Assembly: GCF_004331175.1 (NCBI RefSeq)
Contig: NZ_SJOD01000005.1
Location: 281,243-345,242 of the forward strand
DNA: 64,000 nucleotides
Source: Acinetobacter sp. ANC 4178
Lineage (GTDB): Bacteria > Pseudomonadota > Gammaproteobacteria > Pseudomonadales > Moraxellaceae
Reading direction: 5' to 3'
Shown piece after piece: positions 55,748 through 63,548 of the stretch. The notes under the pieces were generated by a model. It made no database searches. It was not told where the DNA came from and saw only the letters and a list, made by a program, of their open reading frames with translations. The translations under genes and the position numbers were made by a program. The first letter of the stretch is position 1. The number at the start of each line of letters is the position of its first letter.

Positions 55748-58285
55748 ATGTGGCAAACCAAGTTAATACCGTCTCAGCCTGAAAAGCTGGGTTTTAAAAT
55801 ATCCCCTCTCTATCAATCCATTTTTTTTGCATTAACTTGCGGAATTACAGGCTCAATCTACGCTGAAGATCTTCAGCAAAAAACCGTAACAGCCGTTGAA
55901 AAAGAAGATGTTCAACAACTCGAAAGCGTGGTGGTGGTAGGCAACCGCGGCGGTATTCGGACCATCACTGAAAGCCCTGCACCCGTAGACGTGATTAGTG
56001 GCGAACAACTTGTCAAGCAAGGCAATACCCTTGCGCTAAGAGACATTTTGGCAAAAGTGATTCCGTCTTTTAGTGTTGCTACCGTACCTAGTCAACCTGA
56101 TGGTTACGGCGCTGTTGCCCGTTCTGCGGGTTTACGTGGTTTGGGTGGTGGTCATACCCTCGTATTGGTGAATGGAAAACGTCGTCATGTCGGTGCTTTA
56201 GCCATTAACAAATACGGTTTTGGCGAAGGCTACCAAGCCGCAGATTTAGACCTCATCCCGATTGGTGCTATTGCACGTGTTGAAGTTTTACGTGATGGTG
56301 CTGCCGCGCAGTATGGTTCCGATGCGATTGCTGGGGTGATCAACATTGTGCTCAAATCGGCGGATCATGGCGGCAATATTAGTACGACCTATGGCGGGCG
56401 AGAACATTATGATGGCACAGGTCGAAACGGAGAAACTTTTCAACTCAATGCCAATGCTGGTGCACCTTTGGGTCAAGAGGGTTTTATCAATTTTGGTTTT
56501 GACCTGAAAAATCAAGATGCTACCACCCGTGCTGGCCCTGTTTCAGGCAGAATCTACTCTAAAGTAAATGGTCAAGATGACCCACGTGAAGCCGCAATAG
56601 ATCGTAATTTAAATAAATTAGGTCTACCTTCGGTCGAGCAGTTTAATGTTTCTGCAAATGCTGAACTGCCTTTAAGTAAAGCTGCAACCCTTTATAGCTA
56701 CACCACTGCAGGTTGGCGTGATGCTTCTACAGGAGCTTCCTATCGTCGTCCGAACTCTAGATCAGGTATTGTTGAAATCTTCCCGAATGGTACAACACCC
56801 GATGTCATTTTAAATGAAACGGATGTGCAAACTGTTTGGGGACTAAAAGGTGATGATGTACTCGGCTGGGCATGGGATGCGAGTAGTTCTTACGGAAAAA
56901 ATACACAAGATCACTCTACGCGAAATAACCTAAATCCATCTCTTGGGCCGTCTAGCCCAACGTCATTTGGTTTACAAAAATATGATGCTTATCAATGGGT
57001 CACTAACCTTGACCTTAAAAAAACCTTCGATATTGGTTTTGGAGCAAACCCACTGAGTGTTGCGTGGGGACTGGACTATCGTAAAGAAGGTTGGACATCT
57101 AAAGCCACTGATCCTTTAGCCTATAAAAATGGCGGTTATATTATCCCTACGGGTGATAATGCTGGCTTACCTGCAACAGTCGGAACCTTTGGTGCCCGTG
57201 TGCTCTTACCTGAAGATGAAGCAGATATTAGCCGTAGCAATACTGCTGCCTATTTAGACTTAGGTTTAGATGTGACTGAGAACTGGTTTGTCGGTTTAGC
57301 AGGGCGCTTCGAGCATTATGATGACAGTTCAGGCGATACATTTAACGGAAAAATTAACAGCCGTTATGAATTTAACCCACAACTGGCAGTACGTGGAACA
57401 GCTAGCACAGGCTTTATTGCACCCTCTTTATACCAACAAGGTTTTGCCAGTACAGGTATTGTCAGTACGGTAAACAATGGCGTCCGATCTGATGTCTACA
57501 GTAAATCCGTACGTACCGATTCAGCATTAGGAAAAGCTTTAGGTGCAGAGGCCCTTGATCCTACTGAATCGACGAACTTTTCTCTGGGTTTAACCTATAG
57601 TCCATTCAAAAATTTCAACCTTGCAATCGATGCTTATCGAATTGAACTGAAAGATCGTATTGCATCCACGGCGGGACTTACAGGAACGGGTATCAATAAC
57701 ATCTTGGCGGCAAACGGTTTTTCTAACGTTAACTATGTCACCTACTATGCCAACTTATTTGATACAGAAACTAATGGGGTCGATGTTATTGCGGACTATA
57801 CTCAACAGTTAAACAAATATGGTCGTATCCGCTGGAGCTTGGGCTTCAACTGGAATGAAACCGATATTACAGCAATTGCAGATAATCCAAGCCAGTTAGA
57901 CGGTATCAACATTGATCGTATCACCCGTCGTACCAAAGGTATGATCACCGATGCAGATCCGAAAACCAAATTCACGTTGGCTGCGAATTGGCAATACGCA
58001 AAACTGGATTTAAATACGCGCCTGTCCCGTTATGGCAGTTACATTGCACGCAGCGAAACCGCGGCGACAGACCAAACTTTTGATGCTAAATGGATTGTAG
58101 ACCTAGACGCAACCTATAACCTTACAGACAGCCTGTCCTTGACTTTAGGTGCAGATAACTTATTCAACACCTACCCTGAAAAATCCAACATTGTCGATGG
58201 CTTAGGTGAAAACTATTATGCCCAGCTTTCACCTTTTGGGCTCTATGGGGGCTATTACTATGGTCGTGTCAGCTACCGTTTCTAA
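55748..58285 (+). CDS. TonB-dependent outer-membrane receptor
   Basis: 845 residues from the ATG at 55748 (GGAAAA upstream); a TTG 78 bases earlier lies in the leader and is rejected. The signal peptide is long, with a polar start, and ends near SIYA-ED. A TonB-box-like stretch LESVVVVGNRG follows; the plug has SPAPVDVISGEQL, GYGAVARSAGLRGLGGGHTLVLVNGKRRHVGALAIN and EVLRDGAAAQYGSDAIAGVINIVLK. The barrel ends in YYGRVSYRF with terminal F. The ligand is unknown; divergence from a sulfur-compound import operon suggests an organosulfur compound rather than a siderophore, and no Fur box was seen. Confidence 0.92.
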   Translation: MWQTKLIPSQPEKLGFKISPLYQSIFFALTCGITGSIYAEDLQQKTVTAVEKEDVQQLESVVVVGNRGGIRTITESPAPVDVISGEQLVKQGNTLALRDILAKVIPSFSVATVPSQPDGYGAVARSAGLRGLGGGHTLVLVNGKRRHVGALAINKYGFGEGYQAADLDLIPIGAIARVEVLRDGAAAQYGSDAIAGVINIVLKSADHGGNISTTYGGREHYDGTGRNGETFQLNANAGAPLGQEGFINFGFDLKNQDATTRAGPVSGRIYSKVNGQDDPREAAIDRNLNKLGLPSVEQFNVSANAELPLSKAATLYSYTTAGWRDASTGASYRRPNSRSGIVEIFPNGTTPDVILNETDVQTVWGLKGDDVLGWAWDASSSYGKNTQDHSTRNNLNPSLGPSSPTSFGLQKYDAYQWVTNLDLKKTFDIGFGANPLSVAWGLDYRKEGWTSKATDPLAYKNGGYIIPTGDNAGLPATVGTFGARVLLPEDEADISRSNTAAYLDLGLDVTENWFVGLAGRFEHYDDSSGDTFNGKINSRYEFNPQLAVRGTASTGFIAPSLYQQGFASTGIVSTVNNGVRSDVYSKSVRTDSALGKALGAEALDPTESTNFSLGLTYSPFKNFNLAIDAYRIELKDRIASTAGLTGTGINNILAANGFSNVNYVTYYANLFDTETNGVDVIADYTQQLNKYGRIRWSLGFNWNETDITAIADNPSQLDGINIDRITRRTKGMITDADPKTKFTLAANWQYAKLDLNTRLSRYGSYIARSETAATDQTFDAKWIVDLDATYNLTDSLSLTLGADNLFNTYPEKSNIVDGLGENYYAQLSPFGLYGGYYYGRVSYRF

Positions 58286-58304
58286 AAATATTTAAAGCTG
58301 AATG

Positions 58305-58384
58305 CTTTGGTGAAATTTCAATATCGCCTAAGCCATTTTGACTGTTCAGAATGGCGATTGCTTAAATACTGGATTTCACCAAAG
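58305..58384. repeat. Nested palindrome between receptor and GST genes
   Basis: Outer perfect 12-bp arms CTTTGGTGAAAT (58305-58316) and ATTTCACCAAAG (58373-58384). Inside, a second dyad GCCATT...AATGGC. Twenty bases after the receptor stop. Could be a terminator-like or RNA-processing structure. Confidence 0.6.
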
Positions 58385-58421
58385 TACGGCATCTTCACAT
58401 TCCAAATCTTAGAGAAAATAT

Positions 58422-59042
58422 ATGAGCATCACCATTTGGGGTAGACCCAATTCTTTAAATGTCCACAAAGTACTTTGGCTAGCAGCCGAACTTGGACTTC
58501 AATTTGAACATATTCCTGCGGGACAACAGTATGGTGTGATTGATACTGCCGAGTTTTTAGCACTCAATCCCAATGGTCTGATTCCGGTCATTCAAGATGG
58601 TGACACAGTTTTGTGGGAATCCAACACCATTTTACGGTATCTAACTGAAGTATATGGGAAAAATTCATTATGGATTGAAGACCCCAAATTACGCTTTAGC
58701 GCAGAAAAATGGATTGATTGGTACACCACCACAGTTTTGCCTGTGTTTGGAATTGTATTTTTTAATTTGGTTCGACAGCCTGAAGATAAAAGAGATTTAG
58801 CTGCCGTTAAAATCGCAGCAGAAAAACTAGAAAAGATATTGGATGTGGCCAATAGCGAGCTGGCTAAACAGCCCTATTTGTCTGGTTCAAATTTTGGCGT
58901 TGCCGATATTCCTTTGGCTTTAGCCCTCAATCACTGGTTCAATTTAGATGTTGAACGCAAGCATGATCATACGCACTTAAAAGCATGGATCGAACGCATT
59001 AGAGCACGAGAGCACTTTTTAAAAGTGGCCAATATTCTTTAG
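58422..59042 (+). CDS. Glutathione S-transferase
   Basis: Cytosolic GST, 206 residues. N-terminal thioredoxin-like domain with MSITIWGRPNSLNVHKVLW (S11 probable glutathione-activating residue), PNGLIPVIQDGD (cis-proline) and WESNTILRYL (glutathione gamma-glutamyl contact). C-terminal helical domain from residue 90 with FGVADIPLALAL. Follows the TonB receptor gene by 136 bases with a hairpin between. Substrate unknown; conjugation or thiol removal of the imported compound would fit the locus. Confidence 0.88.
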   Translation: MSITIWGRPNSLNVHKVLWLAAELGLQFEHIPAGQQYGVIDTAEFLALNPNGLIPVIQDGDTVLWESNTILRYLTEVYGKNSLWIEDPKLRFSAEKWIDWYTTTVLPVFGIVFFNLVRQPEDKRDLAAVKIAAEKLEKILDVANSELAKQPYLSGSNFGVADIPLALALNHWFNLDVERKHDHTHLKAWIERIRAREHFLKVANIL

Positions 59043-59483
59043 TTAAGCGTTATTCTTTTATTTTAAAAATTTTAGCTTTAAATAGCATAAGGCTGTTCTA
59101 TCTATGGACGGCCTTATTGCATATAAAAAGATTTATTTAGCAGAGATATAAAATCAGCCCCATAATAAAAAACAAATACAACCATAAATATATCTTGAAT
59201 ATAAAATAAATTATCTAAAATTATTCTAAAACACGATCTTTGATTATTCTTCTATCCCTTTTTATCAAAATACTAATCTAAAAAAGTTCTTTTTCTATTT
59301 TAAAAAAATCACTCATTATATTTTCAATATCTCATTTATTTAAATTAACTCACTCATCTGTGAATTAATTAAAAATCTAAAATTGAAAGAATATTTCCTT
59401 ATTCAAATTAAGCGAATTTAATTAATGAAATAAAAAATATTCTGCAATACAAATTAAATCTTATTGAATGGTGCATTACTGAT
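59043..59483. other. AT-rich spacer before tonB
   Basis: About 440 bases, very AT-rich. A 7-bp stem ATAAGGC/GCCTTAT (59087-59117) probably ends the GST transcript. No Fur-box-like 19-mer seen; the tonB promoter must lie here but is not resolved. Confidence 0.4.
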
Positions 59484-60317
59484 ATGAGTGAAGTCAGTCG
59501 AAGTCCTTATAAAAAGGCAATTTTGTTTGAACAACTTCAAAATGTTCAGTCCAATGTATTTCATGCTGTAGATCCATTTGTTGCCCATTTGACGAATCCT
59601 ATCGCAGCAGAAAAACCTGTTCAAACCCATAAGATCTTTTGGGCGATTGGTGCTGTTCTGGCTTTACATTACGGCATTTTTTATCTTGCAGAGCATCTTC
59701 CAACACCGCCCTTAGTCGTGAAAAAACCCGAACCTATCGCGATTGTAATTGAAAAACCCAAGGAAGAGCCGCCTAAGGTGATTGAACCCAAACTCAAACA
59801 GGAAATACAAAAACCGATCATTCCACCTGTTTCAGCAAAGCCTCAGCCTGTACAAAAAACCGTGGTTGAAAAGTCCGTGCAGAAACCTGTCGAACAGAAG
59901 CCAATTGAGCAGCCTAGACCCGTTGCTAAATCCGTTACGCAACCAGTACCGCAGGCTGAACCTACAGAAAACGTCACACCGACCCAAAAAGTTGCTGAAC
60001 CTGTGAGTAAGCCCGCACAAGAAAACTTACCTGTGACAGCAGCCAAAGGTTATGCCGGTTATCTGAGCAATCCTGCCCCTGAATACCCAGAAGTGGCGTT
60101 AGACCGTGGTTGGGAAGGCGTTGTGATGTTGCGTGTAAAAGTTTCACCCACAGGCAGCCCTTTAGAAATCAACCTAAAAAATAGTAGCGGCAAAAAAGTA
60201 CTAGATGATGCGGCTGTAAAAACGGTGAAACGCTGGAAATTTTCACCTGCACTGCGTGGCAACACACCAATAGAAGGTTGGGTCGATGTTCCGATTCACT
60301 TCAAATTACCCAATTAA
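59484..60317 (+). CDS. tonB: Energy transducer TonB
   Basis: Inner-membrane anchored protein of 277 residues that passes proton-motive energy to outer-membrane receptors. One membrane segment (about residues 52-70, FWAIGAVLALHYGIFYLAEHLP) follows an unusual 50-residue cytoplasmic N-terminus. A long proline- and lysine-rich periplasmic linker (KPEP, KPKEEPPK, PVQK repeats) leads to the C-terminal domain YPEVALDRGWEGVVMLRVKVSPTG with AVKTVKRWKFSPA. First of tonB-exbB-exbD. Confidence 0.93.
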   Translation: MSEVSRSPYKKAILFEQLQNVQSNVFHAVDPFVAHLTNPIAAEKPVQTHKIFWAIGAVLALHYGIFYLAEHLPTPPLVVKKPEPIAIVIEKPKEEPPKVIEPKLKQEIQKPIIPPVSAKPQPVQKTVVEKSVQKPVEQKPIEQPRPVAKSVTQPVPQAEPTENVTPTQKVAEPVSKPAQENLPVTAAKGYAGYLSNPAPEYPEVALDRGWEGVVMLRVKVSPTGSPLEINLKNSSGKKVLDDAAVKTVKRWKFSPALRGNTPIEGWVDVPIHFKLPN

Positions 60318-60348
60318 ACTGTAAAATTTTATCTTAGGAAAATTCGAT

Positions 60349-61083
60349 ATGTCTGATATTAATACGATTATTCATGATGCCACCATTTGGTTATTGATCG
60401 GGTTCTCGATCGTAACGTGGGTGTTAATTGTGGTGAAAGCCATACAAACTGCAAAAGCCACTAAACAAAGTAAGCTGTTTGTCGATAGTTTCTGGTCAGC
60501 TCAGAACTTGGCAGATGCAATTGGTCAGTCTGAAGATGCGCAGGGACCGACAGCACGTATTGCCCAAACTGGTTTTAAAACCTTGACTGAAGCCAATGAA
60601 AAAACCCATCAAGACTTACAGCAAACCTGGAGCCGTCAGGATTTATTAGAGCGACACTTACGCAAGCAAATTCTTGCTGAACGTCGCCAACTCGAAAAAG
60701 GCTCAGCCGTTCTCGCATCTATTGGAAATAATGCCCCATTTATTGGTTTATTTGGCACCGTGTTTGGGATTATTCATGCCTTACAAGCAATTGCCCAATC
60801 TGGCAGTGCCAGTATGGATGTAGTTGCAGGTCCAATTGGTCAAGCGTTAGTTGCAACAGGCATTGGGATTGCTGTGGCTGTGCCTGCTGTACTTGCCTAT
60901 AACTATTTTGTCCGTAAAGTAAAAGGGATTGGTGCAGATTTAGATGACTTTGCAACAGACTTTGTCAGCCTCACTCAAAAAGTAGGTTTCCAACTTCCAA
61001 CCAAAACTCAAAGTTCACATCTTGCCGCAAAACCTGTGGTAGCACATCCGTTATCATCTCAAGACAAGGAGGCTTTGGCTTAA
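60349..61083 (+). CDS. exbB: ExbB, TonB-system motor protein
   Basis: Proton-channel subunit of the TonB complex, MotA/TolQ family, 244 residues with three membrane helices. The conserved central block ASIGNNAPFIGLFGTVFGIIHALQAI and the third-helix block GQALVATGIGIAVAVPAVLAYN are present. Gap to tonB is 31 bases; the stop is followed directly by the exbD ATG. Confidence 0.95.
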   Translation: MSDINTIIHDATIWLLIGFSIVTWVLIVVKAIQTAKATKQSKLFVDSFWSAQNLADAIGQSEDAQGPTARIAQTGFKTLTEANEKTHQDLQQTWSRQDLLERHLRKQILAERRQLEKGSAVLASIGNNAPFIGLFGTVFGIIHALQAIAQSGSASMDVVAGPIGQALVATGIGIAVAVPAVLAYNYFVRKVKGIGADLDDFATDFVSLTQKVGFQLPTKTQSSHLAAKPVVAHPLSSQDKEALA

Positions 61084-61488
61084 ATGGCGATTTCAACTTC
61101 TCAAGATGACGATGTGGTCAGTGACATCAACATTACCCCACTGGTCGATGTAATGTTGGTGTTATTGATCGTGTTTATTGTCACGGCACCTTTATTAACC
61201 AATAGCGTAAAGGTCAATCTACCCAAAGCTGCACCGACACAATCTACAGATCAAAACAAAGCACTGGTAATTAGTGTAAAACCAGATGGGGCTATCTTTT
61301 TAGATAAAGACCCTGTCAATCTCGAAAATTTTGAGCAAGCAATCACACAGCGTAAAAATGCCAACGGCAAGTTAGCATTGAATTTAAATGCCGATGAAAC
61401 CGTTCCCTACGGCACTGTGGCCAAACTTTTAGCCAGTATAGAACGTGTTGGGGTAGAGAAATTATCCGTGATCACAACACCTCAATAA
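61084..61488 (+). CDS. exbD: ExbD, TonB-system motor protein
   Basis: Single-span rotor subunit, 134 residues. The proton-carrying aspartate lies in INITPLVDVMLVLLIVFIVTAP (D in PLVDVML), followed by the periplasmic domain with KVNLPKAAPTQSTDQ and a C-terminal beta-domain (PYGTVAKLLASIERVG). The start joins the exbB stop without a gap. A terminator follows. Confidence 0.95.
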   Translation: MAISTSQDDDVVSDINITPLVDVMLVLLIVFIVTAPLLTNSVKVNLPKAAPTQSTDQNKALVISVKPDGAIFLDKDPVNLENFEQAITQRKNANGKLALNLNADETVPYGTVAKLLASIERVGVEKLSVITTPQ

Positions 61489-61510
61489 TGCATTTATCCA
61501 TTCTCTAGAT

Positions 61511-61539
61511 AGACCTATTTTTTGAATAGGTCTTTTTTA
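61511..61539 (+). terminator. Intrinsic terminator of tonB-exbBD
   Basis: Stem AGACCTATT/AATAGGTCT with a T-rich loop and six T. Confidence 0.85.
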
Positions 61540-61568
61540 TATCAAATAAAACGAAATAGCCTTAAACC

Positions 61569-61760
61569 TCAAGTACATCCTGTATTAAGCACCCCAATGC
61601 ATCTTGATATTTTTATCCACTGTTTGTACGTCGTTCCTGCATCACTCCACTTTCTTTGAAGCGACGACATAAATTTCTAGCAAGAGCAATGCTCAACAAC
61701 AGTCAATATCAGCCTTATCAACTATGCCTTACGGTGTAGATTGCCCTCAAATATTTATCG
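61569..61760 (-). pseudogene. Remnant of an AraC-type DNA-binding domain
   Basis: On the minus strand, a 33-residue frame from 61670 reads MSSLQRKWSDAGTTYKQW..., like the second-helix region of AraC HTH domains (SLQRKL...AGT.YKQ). Just upstream, in another frame, KADID precedes a stop, as in the same domain just before that helix. The pieces are in two frames and stops interrupt, so it is decayed. The rest of 61761-61968 holds no recognisable feature other than the ybgC upstream region. Confidence 0.4.
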
Positions 61761-61968
61761 AAAATGTCCGTTTTTAGTTTTTTGATCGTGCCTTGCTGGT
61801 TTTCAGATTGAAAACTTGTGCCATTGGACCGTCATTTCAAACTGCTAAACTTCATGGCATTACCTAACCCATAATACTGACCAACCTATTCACTGCAATT
61901 CCTCCCTGCAGCTTTGGACAGTCTTGGGTTTTGAAACGAAATATTAAATCTAGACATGGAACACTATC

Positions 61969-62376
61969 ATGGCGAATAAGTTCGAATTTCAGATTCGTGT
62001 ATATATTGAAGACACTGACGCAGGCGGTATTGTCTATCATGCCAACCATATTCGCTTTATGGAACGTACCCGTACCGAATGGTTACGTGCCTCTGGTGTA
62101 GACCATTACTGGCACCAAAAAGACTATAACTTTGTGGTGCACAAAATTAATGTTAAATATATGCGTCCAATTCTTATGGATGACCTTATTACTGTTACTG
62201 CAAGTGTAGTTTCGTGTAAAGCTACGTCTTTTGTATTGCAACAAAATATTTATCGTGGTGAAATCTTATTGGCTTCTGGCGAAGTCGAGTTAGCATGTAT
62301 CAGTGCAGAAATGAAACCTCGTCGTTTGCCAGATGTAATTCGCGATCTAATTCGTAAAGAGTTAGAACAAATCTAA
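61969..62376 (+). CDS. ybgC: YbgC, Tol-Pal associated acyl-CoA thioesterase
   Basis: Hotdog-fold thioesterase, 135 residues, typical first gene of the tol-pal cluster. Active-site motif IEDTDAGGIVYHANHIRFMERTRTEWLR has the catalytic aspartate (D in DTDAGG) and the conserved YHANH/RFMERTR wording. It acts on short-chain or membrane-linked acyl-CoA. Twenty-three bases separate it from tolQ. Confidence 0.95.
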   Translation: MANKFEFQIRVYIEDTDAGGIVYHANHIRFMERTRTEWLRASGVDHYWHQKDYNFVVHKINVKYMRPILMDDLITVTASVVSCKATSFVLQQNIYRGEILLASGEVELACISAEMKPRRLPDVIRDLIRKELEQI

Positions 62377-62399
62377 GAAAACTCGGCTCCAGTGTAACT

Positions 62400-63098
62400 A
62401 TGGCAAATCAATTAGACACCACTCTTCACGTTTCAGACCTCATTTTACAAGCAAGTCCTGTCGTACAACTGGTGATGCTTTTACTTTTACTTGCATCACT
62501 CTACAGTTGGTTTCTAATTGCCAAGTTACATCAGAGCTATAAAAAAGCTCAGGCGGATGATGAACATTTCCAAAAAATCTTCTGGTCTGGTGCTGAACTG
62601 AATACGCTTTATAACAATGCCCAACTCAACTCTAAACGCGTAGGGCTAGAAGATATTTTCTATCAAGGTTTAGGTGAATACCTAAAACTCAAAAAGCGTC
62701 AAGCTCCATCACAACAAACCATTGAAGGTACTGAACGTATTTTACGTGTTGGCTTAAGTCGTGACCAAGGTGGCTTGGAACATGGTTTAGGCGCTTTAGC
62801 CAGTATTGGTTCAGTCGCGCCTTACGTCGGTTTATTTGGAACAGTTTGGGGCATTATGAATGCCTTTATTGGGCTGGCAGATGTCGATCAAGTCACCTTA
62901 GCGACTGTTGCACCAGGGATTGCAGAAGCATTAATTGCCACAGCAATTGGTTTATTTGCAGCGATTCCAGCAGTACTCGCATTTAACCATTTCACCGCGA
63001 AAGGTGAAGCAGTCTATTCAGATCGTGCTTTATTCGCAGAAGAAATGGTGGCGCTATTACAACGCCAATCAGTTGGTTCTGTTCAGGAAAATGACTGA
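62400..63098 (+). CDS. tolQ: TolQ, Tol-Pal motor protein
   Basis: MotA/TolQ/ExbB-family proton channel, 232 residues and three membrane helices. Conserved GLGALASIGSVAPYVGLFGTVWGIMNAFIGL and EALIATAIGLFAAIPAVLAFNHF blocks; the latter is the pore helix. Its partner TolR starts in the stop codon (one-base overlap). Part of the system that holds the outer membrane at division. Confidence 0.96.
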   Translation: MANQLDTTLHVSDLILQASPVVQLVMLLLLLASLYSWFLIAKLHQSYKKAQADDEHFQKIFWSGAELNTLYNNAQLNSKRVGLEDIFYQGLGEYLKLKKRQAPSQQTIEGTERILRVGLSRDQGGLEHGLGALASIGSVAPYVGLFGTVWGIMNAFIGLADVDQVTLATVAPGIAEALIATAIGLFAAIPAVLAFNHFTAKGEAVYSDRALFAEEMVALLQRQSVGSVQEND

Positions 63099-63547
63099 TG
63101 GCAATTCAACGTTCAGGACGCTTTGAGCGCATTAAAAAACCCTTAAAAAGTGACATGAATGTCGTCCCCTACATTGATGTCATGTTGGTGCTTTTGGTGA
63201 TCTTTATGGTTACAGCACCCATGATCACCAGTGGCATTAAAGTCGATTTACCACAAGCCAATGGCACCCCGCTACAGTCTGAAGATGCTCCATCTATTGT
63301 CTCTTTAAAAGCTGATGGCACATACTTCTTAGAACAAAAAGGTCAAACGACTGGGCCGCTTGCACTTGCAGAACTCACGCAACGCTTAGTGGAGTCTCAA
63401 GCACAAGCTCAACAAAATAATAAAAAACTCAATGTTGTGATCAATGGTCATCAAACTCGTCCATATGGAGAAGTAATGGCTTTAATGTCAAGCCTTCAAG
63501 ATGCAGGCTTAACCCAAGTGGGTTTACTGACCGAACCTTTAAAGTAA
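63098..63547 (+). CDS. tolR: TolR, Tol-Pal motor protein
   Basis: ExbD/TolR family, 149 residues. Single helix with the proton-carrying aspartate in MNVVPYIDVMLVLLVIFMVTAPM, then a periplasmic domain with the PQANGTPLQS linker and the C-terminal PYGEVMALMSSLQDAGL motif. One-base overlap with tolQ, one base before tolA. Confidence 0.96.
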   Translation: MAIQRSGRFERIKKPLKSDMNVVPYIDVMLVLLVIFMVTAPMITSGIKVDLPQANGTPLQSEDAPSIVSLKADGTYFLEQKGQTTGPLALAELTQRLVESQAQAQQNNKKLNVVINGHQTRPYGEVMALMSSLQDAGLTQVGLLTEPLK

Positions 63548-63548
63548 T

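Noticed and set aside
59043..59483. Fur box before tonB
   Set aside because: The region is AT-rich but no 19-base GATAAT-type dyad with adequate match was found, so iron control is not claimed.
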